NCBI GenBank assembly: GCA_030531025.1
Contig: JAUMTV010000090.1
Location: forward strand, 1-12,358
Source: Turicibacter sp.
Lineage (GTDB): Bacteria > Bacillota > Bacilli > MOL361 > Turicibacteraceae
DNA length: 12,358 nt
Direction of reading: 5' to 3'
The position numbers and the translations under genes are program-made. Numbering within the stretch: the stretch's first letter is position 1; every line of letters begins with the position of its first letter. Positions 5,539-12,357 of this stretch are shown piece by piece. The notes under the pieces were generated by a model that was not told the DNA's origin, did no database searches, and was given only the letters and a program-made list of their open reading frames with translations.

Positions 5539-6528
5539 ATGTATTTAGCGGATGGAAAACGGTATGAAAAGATGCCGTATGTACGTTGTGGAAATAGTGG
5601 ATTAAAATTACCTGCCATTTCTTTAGGACTTTGGCATAACTTTGGGGGAATTAATTCATATGAAAATAGTCGAGCCATGTTAAGACGGGCCTTTGATCTT
5701 GGGATTACTCATTTAGATTTAGCAAATAACTATGGCCCACCTTATGGATCAGCAGAGGTTACTTTTGGACAAGCTCTTAAAGATGATTTAAAACCATACC
5801 GTGATGAGTTAGTTATTTCAACGAAAGCTGGATTTGATATGTGGGATGGTCCATATGGTGATTTTGGATCAAAGAAATATTTAGTTGCCAGTCTTGATCA
5901 AAGTTTAAAGAGAATGGGGCTTGATTATGTTGATATCTTTTATCATCATCGACCAGACCCAGAAACACCTTTAGAGGAAACAATGGGAGCTTTAGATTTA
6001 TTAGTTCGCCAAGGAAAGGCACTTTATGTTGGGATCTCAAATTATCATCCTGAAGAAGCCAAAAAGGCGATTGAAATATTGAATGATTTAGGAACTCCAT
6101 GTTTAATTCATCAAGCGAGTTACTCGATGTATAACCGTTGGGTAGAAGATGGGTTACTTGACTTATTAGAGCAAGAACGTGTAGGGTGTATTGCTTTTTC
6201 ACCATTGGCTGGTGGAAAGTTAACAAATCGATATTTGAATGGAATTCCAGCTGATTCTCGTGCAGCGGGTCCAAGTCGATTTATGCAAACAACTGATATT
6301 AATGAACAATTAGTAAAAGAGGTACAAGATTTAAATGAAATTGCAAAAGAGCGTCATCAGTCATTGGCCCAAATGTCATTAGCATGGGTATTACGACAAC
6401 CAGCTATTACATCTGTTTTAATTGGAGCAAGTAAAGTCAGTCAAATTGACGATTGTGTAGGAGCTATTCAAAACTTAACTTTTACAAAAGAAGAGTTAGA
6501 CGCAATAGATTCAATTTTAAAACGATAA
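5539..6528 (+). CDS. yghZ: L-glyceraldehyde-3-phosphate reductase (YghZ/AKR14-type aldo/keto reductase)
   Basis: This 329-residue protein follows Escherichia coli YghZ along its whole length: RYEKMPYVRCGNSGLKLP, SLGLWHNFG, DLANNYGPP, STKAGFDMWDGPYG, LDQSLKRMGLDYVDIFY, GVGCIAFSPLA and TSVLIGAS. The tetrad D60, Y65, K96 and H137 is present. Family members reduce L-glyceraldehyde 3-phosphate and other aldehydes such as methylglyoxal with NADPH in the cytosol. It is shorter at the C-terminus than the E. coli protein by about 17 residues. The start has AGGGGGA about 6 bases upstream. Its promoter lies over 200 bases away and overlaps repeats likely bound by the divergent AraC-type protein. A GNAT gene follows after 69 bases with no terminator, so the two are probably co-transcribed. 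Confidence 0.92.
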   Translation: MYLADGKRYEKMPYVRCGNSGLKLPAISLGLWHNFGGINSYENSRAMLRRAFDLGITHLDLANNYGPPYGSAEVTFGQALKDDLKPYRDELVISTKAGFDMWDGPYGDFGSKKYLVASLDQSLKRMGLDYVDIFYHHRPDPETPLEETMGALDLLVRQGKALYVGISNYHPEEAKKAIEILNDLGTPCLIHQASYSMYNRWVEDGLLDLLEQERVGCIAFSPLAGGKLTNRYLNGIPADSRAAGPSRFMQTTDINEQLVKEVQDLNEIAKERHQSLAQMSLAWVLRQPAITSVLIGASKVSQIDDCVGAIQNLTFTKEELDAIDSILKR

Positions 6529-6597
6529 GTGAATAAAACAAATGAAAAGAAACCAAAACGAGAATAGTTGAATAGGAGTAATCAGGAGGGATATATA

Positions 6598-7047
6598 ATG
6601 AAAGTTAAACAAGCGAGTTTAGATGAAGTATTAGAAGTCGCACGACTAGCCTTAGTATTATGGCCACATCATTCAATGCATGCCATCGCATTAGAAATTT
6701 CAGAAATGATGCAGCATCAGCAAGGGGCTTACTTTTTAGCATATGATGAGAACGAAACGATTGGATTTGCACAAATTAATTTAAGACATGATTATGTTGA
6801 AGGAACAAAAAGTACGCCAGTTGGTTATTTAGAAGGGATCTTTGTTGTTGAATCACACCGCCAACAAGGAGTTGCAAAACAGTTATTAGTAGCTTGTGAA
6901 AATTGGGCAATCGAACAAGGTTGTGAAGAGTTAGCAAGTGATTGTGAATTATCAAATGAGGAAAGTTTGAACTTCCATCGCTGCGTAGGTTTTGAAGAAG
7001 CCAATCGAATTATTTGCTTTAGAAAGGCCTTAAAAGAAGTAAAATAA
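6598..7047 (+). CDS. GNAT acetyltransferase of the AAC(6')-I type
   Basis: The ATG at 6598 is chosen because AGGAGGG (6584-6590) sits 7 bases upstream; a TTG 30 bases earlier lacks a site. The 149 residues form one GNAT domain. The motifs IGFAQINLRHDYVEG (55-69), YLEGIFVVESHRQQGVAKQLL (77-97, with the acetyl-CoA loop R88-Q-Q-G-V-A), ELASDCELSN (111-120) and FHRCVGFEEANRIICFRK (126-143) match chromosomal aminoglycoside 6'-N-acetyltransferases such as AAC(6')-Iy of Salmonella, as I recall them. Such enzymes transfer acetyl from acetyl-CoA to the 6'-amino group of aminoglycosides, but distant members are often silent or act on other amines. It is second in a probable operon with the YghZ-type reductase. 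Activity on drugs is inferred from motifs only. Confidence 0.82.
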   Translation: MKVKQASLDEVLEVARLALVLWPHHSMHAIALEISEMMQHQQGAYFLAYDENETIGFAQINLRHDYVEGTKSTPVGYLEGIFVVESHRQQGVAKQLLVACENWAIEQGCEELASDCELSNEESLNFHRCVGFEEANRIICFRKALKEVK

Positions 7048-7057
7048 CGATTAATTA

Positions 7058-7086
7058 TTCACATAAAACTCCATAAGTGTTATAAT
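7058..7086 (+). promoter_or_regulatory. Promoter of the thiMED operon
   Basis: TTCACA (7058-7063) and a perfect TATAAT (7081-7086) with a TGT extension are 17 bases apart. The predicted start near 7093 lies just before the riboswitch aptamer. Confidence 0.8.
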
Positions 7087-7104
7087 GAAAGCGAAAAATG
7101 AATA

Positions 7105-7198
7105 GATGAACAGGGGAGCTTGTGAGCAGGCTGAGAGGAAGTCATCAACTTCGACCCTTTAACCTGATTTGGGTAATGCCAACGTAGGAAGTGATCAT
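7105..7198 (+). promoter_or_regulatory. TPP riboswitch (THI element)
   Basis: The conserved aptamer elements occur in order: GGGGAGC (7113-7119), GGCTGAGAG (7129-7137), GACCCTTTAACCTGAT (7153-7168) and GGGTAATGCCAACGTAGGAA (7171-7190). These are the P2/J3-2 and P4/P5 signatures of the thiamine pyrophosphate aptamer. The variable P3 arm, GAAGTCATCAACTTC, is short. An intrinsic terminator follows 28 bases after the aptamer, so binding of TPP should stop transcription before thiM. Its partners downstream are all thiamine genes, which confirms the call. Confidence 0.97.
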
Positions 7199-7225
7199 AT
7201 CTAGTTTTTGTTTGCTTATAATTTG

Positions 7226-7258
7226 CGGAACATTCCAACAGGGATGTTCCGTTTTTTT
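7226..7258 (+). terminator. Riboswitch-controlled attenuator terminator
   Basis: CGGAACATTCC (7226-7236) pairs with GGGATGTTCCG (7241-7251) around AACA, an 11-bp stem with one G-U pair, followed by seven T. It stands between the TPP aptamer and thiM and is the expression platform of the switch. Confidence 0.93.
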
Positions 7259-7326
7259 ATTATTAAGATTACTAGTCATTCATGAGTACAATAAATCAAT
7301 CACTAATTTTGAATGGGGGAATATCT

Positions 7327-8148
7327 ATGTTTCAAACAATACATGAACAAGTGAAAGTAGTTTCACCACTTATTCATAACATTACAAATTATGTTACCGT
7401 TAATGATTGTGCGAATATTTTATTAGCTTGTGGGGCATCTCCAATTATGGCGGATGACTTAAAAGAAGTAGAAGAAATCACAACAATTTGTGGTGGATTG
7501 AATATTAATATTGGAACGTTAAATGAGCGAACGATCTCTTCGATGATAGTAGCTGGTAAGCGAGCGAATGAATTAGGCCATCCAATTTTGTTAGATCCAG
7601 TTGGGGTTGGAGCTTCTAAACTGCGTACAGAAACAGCGTATCGTTTAATGGAAGAAGTTCAGTTTAGTGTTATTCGAGGGAATATTTCTGAGATTAAGAC
7701 GCTTGCTTTTGGAAATGGAGCAACAAAAGGAGTTGATGCGAATGTTTCAGATATTGTCACAGAAGAAACATTAGGTTCAGCCATTGAATTTGCAAAGCAA
7801 TTCGCTAAGACAAATAATTGTGTGCTAGCCATTACGGGAGCCATTGATATTGTGGCAGATGCAAATCAAGCGTATGTTTTTTATAATGGAGATCCAATGA
7901 TGGCAAAGCTAACAGGAAGTGGTTGTATGTTAAGTGCCATGACGACGGCTTATGTGACAGCTAATCCAACTCAAACTTTAGAAGCGGTCGCGACCGCAGT
8001 TTGTGTCATGGGCGTAGCTGGAGAGATTGCACGCGAACACTTAGCTTCTTACGAAGGAAACTCGACTTATCGTCATCGATTAATTGATGCGATTTATCAC
8101 TTAGATGGGAAATTGTTAGAAAGTAGGGCGAAGTATGAAGTGCGATAA
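7327..8148 (+). CDS. thiM: Hydroxyethylthiazole kinase ThiM
   Basis: This 273-residue enzyme phosphorylates 4-methyl-5-(2-hydroxyethyl)thiazole with ATP, feeding salvaged thiazole into thiamine synthesis in the cytosol. The family motifs are HNITNYV (17-23), GASPIMADD (36-44), LLDPVGVGAS (88-97), VIRGNISEI (115-123) and the ATP/thiazole loop LTGSGCM (195-201) with the conserved C200; most relatives read GTGCM, a mild change. The ATG at 7327 is preferred because GGGGGA lies 6 bases upstream and the length then fits the family. An ATG 45 bases earlier lacks a site. It is the first gene of thiMED, under the TPP riboswitch, and overlaps thiE by 14 bases. Confidence 0.95.
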   Translation: MFQTIHEQVKVVSPLIHNITNYVTVNDCANILLACGASPIMADDLKEVEEITTICGGLNINIGTLNERTISSMIVAGKRANELGHPILLDPVGVGASKLRTETAYRLMEEVQFSVIRGNISEIKTLAFGNGATKGVDANVSDIVTEETLGSAIEFAKQFAKTNNCVLAITGAIDIVADANQAYVFYNGDPMMAKLTGSGCMLSAMTTAYVTANPTQTLEAVATAVCVMGVAGEIAREHLASYEGNSTYRHRLIDAIYHLDGKLLESRAKYEVR

Positions 8149-8767
8149 AAAGATGATGCGACTTTATGCAGTTACAGATCGTGCGTGGGTAGGAGAGAAG
8201 ACATTGTATGAACAAGTAGAAACTGCTTTAGAAGGTGGTGTGACGTGTGTTCAATTACGAGAAAAAGAATTAGCAGAAGACCTCTTTTTAAAAGAAGCCT
8301 ATCAACTTCATGAACTTTGTAAAAAATATAAGGTGCCATTTATTATTAATGATAATGTGGACATTGCTGTTAACTGTGGGGCGGATGGAGTTCATGTTGG
8401 ACAAAAGGATATGAATATTCAACTCGTTCGTAAAAAGTTAGCTCCTCATCAAATGATTGGTGTATCTGTTCAAACGGTAGAACAAGCAATTTTAGCTGAG
8501 AAAGAGGGAGCTAGTTATTTAGGTGTTGGTGCAGTTTTTACAACCTCGACTAAAAAAGATGCTATTAGCGTCTCTTATGAAACGCTACAAAAAATTTGTA
8601 AAGCTGTTCGTATTCCAGTCGTTGCGATTGGAGGAATTAATGAAGAGAATGTGTTACAACTCGCACACTCAGGTGTGGATGGAATTGCTGTTGTTTCAGC
8701 CTTGTTTGCAAAAAAAGATATTAAAAAAGCGGCGCAACATTTATATGAATTAGGGGGACAATTATGA
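8135..8767 (+). CDS. thiE: Thiamine-phosphate synthase ThiE
   Basis: This 210-residue TIM-barrel enzyme joins HMP pyrophosphate and thiazole phosphate to give thiamine monophosphate. The expected motifs are all present: CVQLREK (38-44), FIINDNVDIA (69-78), GVHVGQKD (85-92), YLGVGAVFTTSTK (128-140, pyrophosphate/thiazole contacts), VAIGGI and GIAVVSAL. The ATG at 8135 has a GTAGGGCG site and lies inside the end of thiM, so translation is coupled. ATGs at 8153 and 8156 are possible but have no site. The stop codon overlaps the thiD start (ATGA). It is controlled with its neighbours by the TPP riboswitch. Confidence 0.96.
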   Translation: MKCDKKMMRLYAVTDRAWVGEKTLYEQVETALEGGVTCVQLREKELAEDLFLKEAYQLHELCKKYKVPFIINDNVDIAVNCGADGVHVGQKDMNIQLVRKKLAPHQMIGVSVQTVEQAILAEKEGASYLGVGAVFTTSTKKDAISVSYETLQKICKAVRIPVVAIGGINEENVLQLAHSGVDGIAVVSALFAKKDIKKAAQHLYELGGQL

Positions 8768-9546
8768 AAACAGTTTCAACAATCGCAGGATCAGATTGTA
8801 GCGGAGGCGCTGGAATTCAAGCAGACCTTAAAGCGATAACGGCTCATAAGCTATATGGAATGAGTGTTATTACTGCGTTAACTGCTCAGAATACAACCGG
8901 TGTTTATGATATTTTAGAAGCTACGCCAGAATTTGTAGCTAAACAACTAGATTGTATTTTTAAAGATATTCGCCCAGACGCTATTAAAGTTGGGATGGTA
9001 TCTAATTATGAAATCATAGAGGTCATCGCAAACAAGTTGGTTGAGTATGAAGCAAAAAATATTGTTGTTGATCCAGTAATGATGGCAACGAGTGGTAGCC
9101 GATTACTCAATCATGATGCGATGGATGCACTAATTAATAAGCTACTTCCATTGGCAACAATCATTACCCCAAATCTATTAGAAGCAGAAGCATTATGTCA
9201 GATGAATATTCACTCAAAAGAAGAGATGATTCAAGCAGCACAACTAATTTCATCAAAATTAAATGGAGCTGTTTTAATTAAAGGTGGGCATTCTATCAGT
9301 GATGCTAATGACTTACTATATGTTGATGAACAAGAGTATTGGTTCAATGGGGAGCGCGTGTTAACAGAAAATACACATGGAACAGGATGCACCTTATCAT
9401 CGGCCATTGCATGTCATTTAGCAGTGGCACGTTCATTACAAGAAAGTGTTAAACTTGCTAAAGAATATATTACGGGTGCCTTAAAACAAGGCATGAACTT
9501 AGGACATGGAAATGGGCCACTTGATCATACCTATATTATTAAGTAA
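8764..9546 (+). CDS. thiD: Hydroxymethylpyrimidine/phosphomethylpyrimidine kinase ThiD
   Basis: This 260-residue ribokinase-fold enzyme phosphorylates HMP and then HMP phosphate, supplying the pyrimidine half for ThiE. Substrate motif GSDCSGGAGIQAD (9-21), AIKVGM (73-78), VVDPVM (101-106), TPNLLEAEAL (135-144), LIKGGH (171-176) and the anion-hole loop THGTGCT (204-210, C209) are all intact. It starts in a 4-base ATGA overlap with thiE and is the last gene of the operon; a terminator overlaps its stop region. With ThiM and ThiE it makes thiamine phosphate from salvaged HMP and thiazole. Phosphorylation to the diphosphate needs a gene not in this window. Confidence 0.96.
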   Translation: MKTVSTIAGSDCSGGAGIQADLKAITAHKLYGMSVITALTAQNTTGVYDILEATPEFVAKQLDCIFKDIRPDAIKVGMVSNYEIIEVIANKLVEYEAKNIVVDPVMMATSGSRLLNHDAMDALINKLLPLATIITPNLLEAEALCQMNIHSKEEMIQAAQLISSKLNGAVLIKGGHSISDANDLLYVDEQEYWFNGERVLTENTHGTGCTLSSAIACHLAVARSLQESVKLAKEYITGALKQGMNLGHGNGPLDHTYIIK

Positions 9547-9573
9547 AAAAGACTCCTAAAAGGAGTCTTTTTT
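9545..9573. terminator. Terminator of thiMED
   Basis: GACTCCT (9551-9557) and AGGAGTC (9561-9567) form the core stem around AAA. It is flanked by A6 (9545-9550) and T6 (9568-9573), so it is symmetrical and could act in both directions. Only the plus-strand thiD ends here. Confidence 0.93.
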
Positions 9574-9649
9574 ATGTCGGTAGTTAGTTTAACTTTCGAG
9601 GCATATAATGGTAAAAAATGTATGATGTAATAACAAGTATATCTTATAG

Positions 9650-11149
9650 ATGGAGGAATTATTTTATAATTTAGGATTTCGAGAAAATCCATTTTCTCGG
9701 TTTTCTGCAGAAGAAGAAATGGACTATATTGATAATATCTTTAGTCCACCAAAATATTATCAAACAATTTATAGTGATATATTTGCTGGAACAAGCCGAT
9801 TTATTCTGGGAGGAAGAGGAATTGGTAAATCTGCTTTAATGTTTAAGTTGAAAAACCAATTAGATAGTCGTGCTTGTCTAACAATATTAATTGACCAATA
9901 CGATAATATACCGGAAACTGAGAATGAAAAACAATTACTGATTGAAATCTTAAAAAAGCTTGTTATTAATTACAGTATTATTTTAATGAAAAATCCACAG
10001 AAGTTAAAGCACCTAGATAAGCATGATAAAGAACGATTAGCTTGTTTTATTTTATTATTCTTTGAATCACTAAGTGCTACAGAATACCAAACTATTTATA
10101 ATAAAGCAACGCGTTATCAATCCAAAAATGCTTTAAAAACTTTATTTAACTGGGTATTATTAAAGCCTATTAATATTACTTTATCTGGTGTGAGTGAAGT
10201 CATTAGTACGACGATTGCTAAGTCTTTAGGGCTGCCTTATCAAAATGATGAAAGTAGTTATAAAAAGTTCATTCCCGAATTAAATATTGAAAAGTTTGAA
10301 GAATCTGGGAAAGACTTAATGGAGATTGATTATAAACGTTTAAAAGAATTATTAAAAGATTTATCATTAATCATAAGGAAAACTGAATTTGAACGAGTAG
10401 TCATCTTTTTTGATAAAATTGATGAGTATCCTAAATTAAAAGGAAATATTAAGAAAATATCAGAATTTTTAAAGCCGATTACACAAGATACGAGCTTATT
10501 ACAGATTCAAGATATTTCTTTTGTTTTTATTATTTGGGATAAAGTAAAGGCTCAGTTGATTGGTATTCGATTTGATAAGTTTAAACCCATTGATATTTCA
10601 TGGACTGATCAAGAGTTGATGGAAATTATCAATAAACGCTTAAAGTTTTTTTCAAAGGAGCAAAATATCCGATTAGAAGATATTGTTAGAAATCCAATTC
10701 ATCTTAATAAAATACTTAGATTATCTAGCAAGTCTCCAAGAGACTTAATCATGCTTTTATCTAGAATTTATGAAGAACAAGGTATTATCAATTCAAGAGT
10801 TTATTGCTTCAGTCTAGAAGCGATTCAAAAAGGAATTGATAGCTTCATAGAAAACTATGATTATCATTCTGTTTATCAAGGAACAATAGATGCTAGAATC
10901 GAAAGTATTGATTCTATTATGGATAAGATGGTTAAGGTCGGTAAAAAGTATTTTACTAATAAAGATGTGGCTGCTGTATTTAAAATTTCTCCACAAAAAG
11001 CAACGAGTTTAATTGTGAAGATGTCTAATTATGGGTTGATTGATAAAACCAAAGAAAGGCAAGGTCAAGAAAAAGCATATATTATTACTGATGAAAAAGT
11101 CATCTATCGAATTAATAAGAAAAACTCTAAAAATCGTCATGTTGTTTAG
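9650..11149 (+). CDS. P-loop ATPase with C-terminal winged-helix segment (Sll1717-like)
   Basis: This 499-residue soluble protein has an N-terminal LGFRENPFSRFSAEEE signature (8-23), a Walker A loop G54-G-R-G-I-G-K60-S61, a Walker B strand VVIFFDKIDE (250-259), a further hydrophobic strand ending IIWD (294-297) and an arginine helix SKSPRDLIMLLSRI (360-373) like an AAA+ sensor 2. Residues 430-466 (YFTNKDVAAVFKISPQKATSLIVKMSNYGLI) look like a winged helix. The start signature recalls the Sll1717-type P-loop ATPases; I give that family as a likely, not proven, match. No function is established from sequence. Relatives of this AAA+/STAND kind often occur in accessory DNA and some act in defence, which is speculation here. 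The start lacks a Shine-Dalgarno; the nearest GGAGG is inside codons 1-3. It stands alone, with terminators on both sides. Confidence 0.8.
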   Translation: MEELFYNLGFRENPFSRFSAEEEMDYIDNIFSPPKYYQTIYSDIFAGTSRFILGGRGIGKSALMFKLKNQLDSRACLTILIDQYDNIPETENEKQLLIEILKKLVINYSIILMKNPQKLKHLDKHDKERLACFILLFFESLSATEYQTIYNKATRYQSKNALKTLFNWVLLKPINITLSGVSEVISTTIAKSLGLPYQNDESSYKKFIPELNIEKFEESGKDLMEIDYKRLKELLKDLSLIIRKTEFERVVIFFDKIDEYPKLKGNIKKISEFLKPITQDTSLLQIQDISFVFIIWDKVKAQLIGIRFDKFKPIDISWTDQELMEIINKRLKFFSKEQNIRLEDIVRNPIHLNKILRLSSKSPRDLIMLLSRIYEEQGIINSRVYCFSLEAIQKGIDSFIENYDYHSVYQGTIDARIESIDSIMDKMVKVGKKYFTNKDVAAVFKISPQKATSLIVKMSNYGLIDKTKERQGQEKAYIITDEKVIYRINKKNSKNRHVV

Positions 11150-11175
11150 TGACATAGGGATATTTAGGCAATGTT

Positions 11176-11204
11176 AAAGACTTCTTTTGAAGTCTTCTTT
11201 TTCT
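11176..11204 (+). terminator. Terminator of the P-loop ATPase gene
   Basis: AAGACTTC (11177-11184) pairs perfectly with GAAGTCTT (11189-11196) around TTTT, followed by CTTTTTCTT. It lies 27 bases after the ATPase stop. Confidence 0.85.
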
Positions 11205-11233
11205 TAAAGTTTGAGTTCAATGATTAGTGATTT

Positions 11234-11268
11234 AAAAAATAAAGGGATGAGTCTAAGATAGGCTCATC
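11234..11268 (-). terminator. Terminator overlapping the stop of the 32-residue gene
   Basis: On the minus strand GATGAG (11268-11263) pairs with CTCATC (11251-11246), extended by CTA/TAG across one mismatch. CCTTTATTTTTT follows. The TGA stop codon of the small gene lies within the 5' arm of the stem. Confidence 0.75.
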
Positions 11269-11362
11269 TCCTTATGTCACCGAAGAAGTCTGTGTATAGT
11301 AGGGCGAATACGATAAATAAAATTAAACAGATAGCTGCTGTTTTTCCGTTAAACCACCCCAT
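11264..11362 (-). CDS. Small single-pass membrane protein, 32 residues
   Basis: The reading frame runs from ATG at 11362 to TGA at 11264. AAGGAAG lies 7 bases before the ATG, and a U-tailed hairpin overlaps the stop, so it has the full set of signals of a real gene despite its length. Residues 1-7 (MGWFNGK) are a short polar head. Residues 8-23 (TAAICLILFIVFALLY) form one clear membrane helix, and residues 24-32 (TDFFGDIRR) are charged. It has no signal-peptidase site. I do not recognise the family. A small membrane regulator or the hydrophobic peptide of a toxin-antitoxin pair could look like this, but no antisense partner is evident. Confidence 0.6.
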   Translation of the reverse strand: MGWFNGKTAAICLILFIVFALLYTDFFGDIRR

Positions 11363-11471
11363 AATACCACTTCCTTTTATGAAGTATTGATTTTATTCCT
11401 GTATAAATGATATGCAGTAATTAGATAATAAATGATATTGTACTAAAGGATTAACAATTTTTAAAAAGCTA

Positions 11472-11498
11472 TAAAAAAATATCCATTTAAAATGGATA
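11472..11498 (-). terminator. Terminator of the four-helix membrane protein gene
   Basis: On the minus strand ATCCATT and AATGGAT (within 11481-11497) form a stem around TTA, followed by TATTTTTTTAT. It lies 13 bases after the stop of the gene ending at 11511. The stem is AT-rich and short. Confidence 0.65.
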
Positions 11499-11510
11499 AA
11501 AATTAAACAG

Positions 11511-11894
11511 CTATTTCTTTTGGTTCATTGATAAGGAATAGTTTTTCATAAACCAGTATAAATGATAAAAGACAGCTATTAAATAGATAATTTTTGAAAG
11601 GTTTGTTAAGAAAAAGAGATCAATGACACTGCTAAAAGCTACTAGACATGCTGTAATCATTTCGTGACGATATAAGTTTTGAAATGATGGAACTTTTTTT
11701 AGTTCTTTTATAGCTTTTTGACGCTTTGATAAAACAAGTAATGAAATAGCCAAAAAGATAAGAAATAATATTAGTTGGCTTAAAATTGCAACACCTGGTT
11801 GATTTAATGATAAGCTTAAGCTTGATAAATATGATAATGAACAGAAAAACCAGATATAAAACCAGAATGTTAATTTTTGAATACGAATTGTCAT
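11511..11894 (-). CDS. Small four-helix membrane protein of unknown function
   Basis: This 127-residue protein has four hydrophobic segments at about residues 9-29, 35-55, 78-97 and 101-116, with a basic loop (SKRQKAIKELKK, 56-67) between the second and third. The ATG at 11894 is chosen because AAAGGTGG lies 7 bases upstream. An in-frame ATG at 11918 overlaps the likely -10 box and so cannot be in the transcript. No catalytic or binding motif is visible and I do not recognise the family. The basic loop and termini suggest both ends face the cytoplasm. It is monocistronic, with its own promoter and terminator. Confidence 0.7.
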   Translation of the reverse strand: MTIRIQKLTFWFYIWFFCSLSYLSSLSLSLNQPGVAILSQLILFLIFLAISLLVLSKRQKAIKELKKVPSFQNLYRHEMITACLVAFSSVIDLFFLTNLSKIIYLIAVFYHLYWFMKNYSLSMNQKK

Positions 11895-11916
11895 AATAGC
11901 ACCACCTTTAACTTTC

Positions 11917-11922
11917 ATTATA
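11917..11922 (-). promoter_or_regulatory. -10 box of the four-helix membrane protein gene
   Basis: TATAAT read on the minus strand lies 22 bases before the chosen ATG and predicts a short leader of about 16 bases holding the ribosome-binding site. The best -35 is TTTATC with a 16-base spacer, which is weak. Confidence 0.5.
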
Positions 11923-12252
11923 TACTAAGTTTATCAATGATAAATAAATAATCATGTCGATTAAGGTCGAATATTGATGAAAAACAATGTAATATGTTAT
12001 TATTCATGATAGGAATCGAGGAAGTATATTCTGTATGTGGGTACTGGAATATATGGAGATATTGGTACAACCGTCTACAATTAGTTAGCCTTTTTTTTAT
12101 TTTGTTTAACTAATGATTTGAAACAGATGTTTCAGAGCTATTTCTAACTTCAAACTTCTGTCTTTATCAAAAAGTAGTATTACAGTTAGATTAAATAAAA
12201 GGGTTGTTGAAAAACTATTTATTATGCATATCTCTTTAAACCAATTTATAAT
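11923..12252. other. Intergenic stretch without a convincing gene
   Basis: The stretch is AT-rich. It contains a near-perfect palindrome TGAAACA-GA-TGTTTCA (12119-12134) that could be a protein-binding site and a T8 run (12091-12098) with no clear stem before it. A plus-strand frame open from 11952 to the stop at 12113 encodes tryptophan- and tyrosine-rich sequence (VCGYWNIWRYWYNRL), but its ATGs (11994, 12006) have no ribosome-binding site. It may be a decayed remnant or chance. No RNA gene was recognised. Confidence 0.4.
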
Positions 12253-12357
12253 TTAATATTGGTAAATATCCCGATGTATACAGATTATCATTTTATCCTC
12301 AATATATATAAGTCCAGATAAATTTTCTTCATAGAAAATTTTTAAAGCCCTAATAGT
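12253..12357 (-). CDS. Possible C-terminal end of a gene running off the right edge
   Basis: A minus-strand frame is open from the window edge for 34 codons to a TAA at 12253. Its end reads IFYEENLSGLIYIEDKMIICIHRDIYQY, a mix of charged and hydrophobic residues that looks protein-like. The length is not enough to rule out chance, no terminator follows clearly, and the product cannot be named. Confidence 0.3.
   Translation of the reverse strand, partial: TIRALKIFYEENLSGLIYIEDKMIICIHRDIYQY

Noticed and set aside
5813..6274. A 153-codon open frame on the minus strand opposite the YghZ-type reductase gene
   Set aside because: It lies wholly antisense to a gene with complete family motifs, has no ribosome-binding site, and its composition looks like the complement of codon-biased coding DNA.
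7282..7326. An upstream ATG adding 15 residues to ThiM
   Set aside because: It has no ribosome-binding site and lengthens the protein beyond the family norm, while the ATG at 7327 has a well-placed GGGGGA.
8523..8753. A 76-codon plus-strand open frame inside thiE
   Set aside because: It overlaps conserved ThiE motifs in another frame and has no start signal or recognisable protein pattern.
11895..11918. An upstream ATG adding 8 residues to the four-helix membrane protein
   Set aside because: It overlaps the probable -10 box, and the added residues contain the ribosome-binding site of the internal ATG.
12128..12150. GTTTCAGAGCTA, which resembles the start of some type II CRISPR repeats
   Set aside because: It occurs once only, with no second copy at spacer distance, no anti-repeat and no cas gene in the window.
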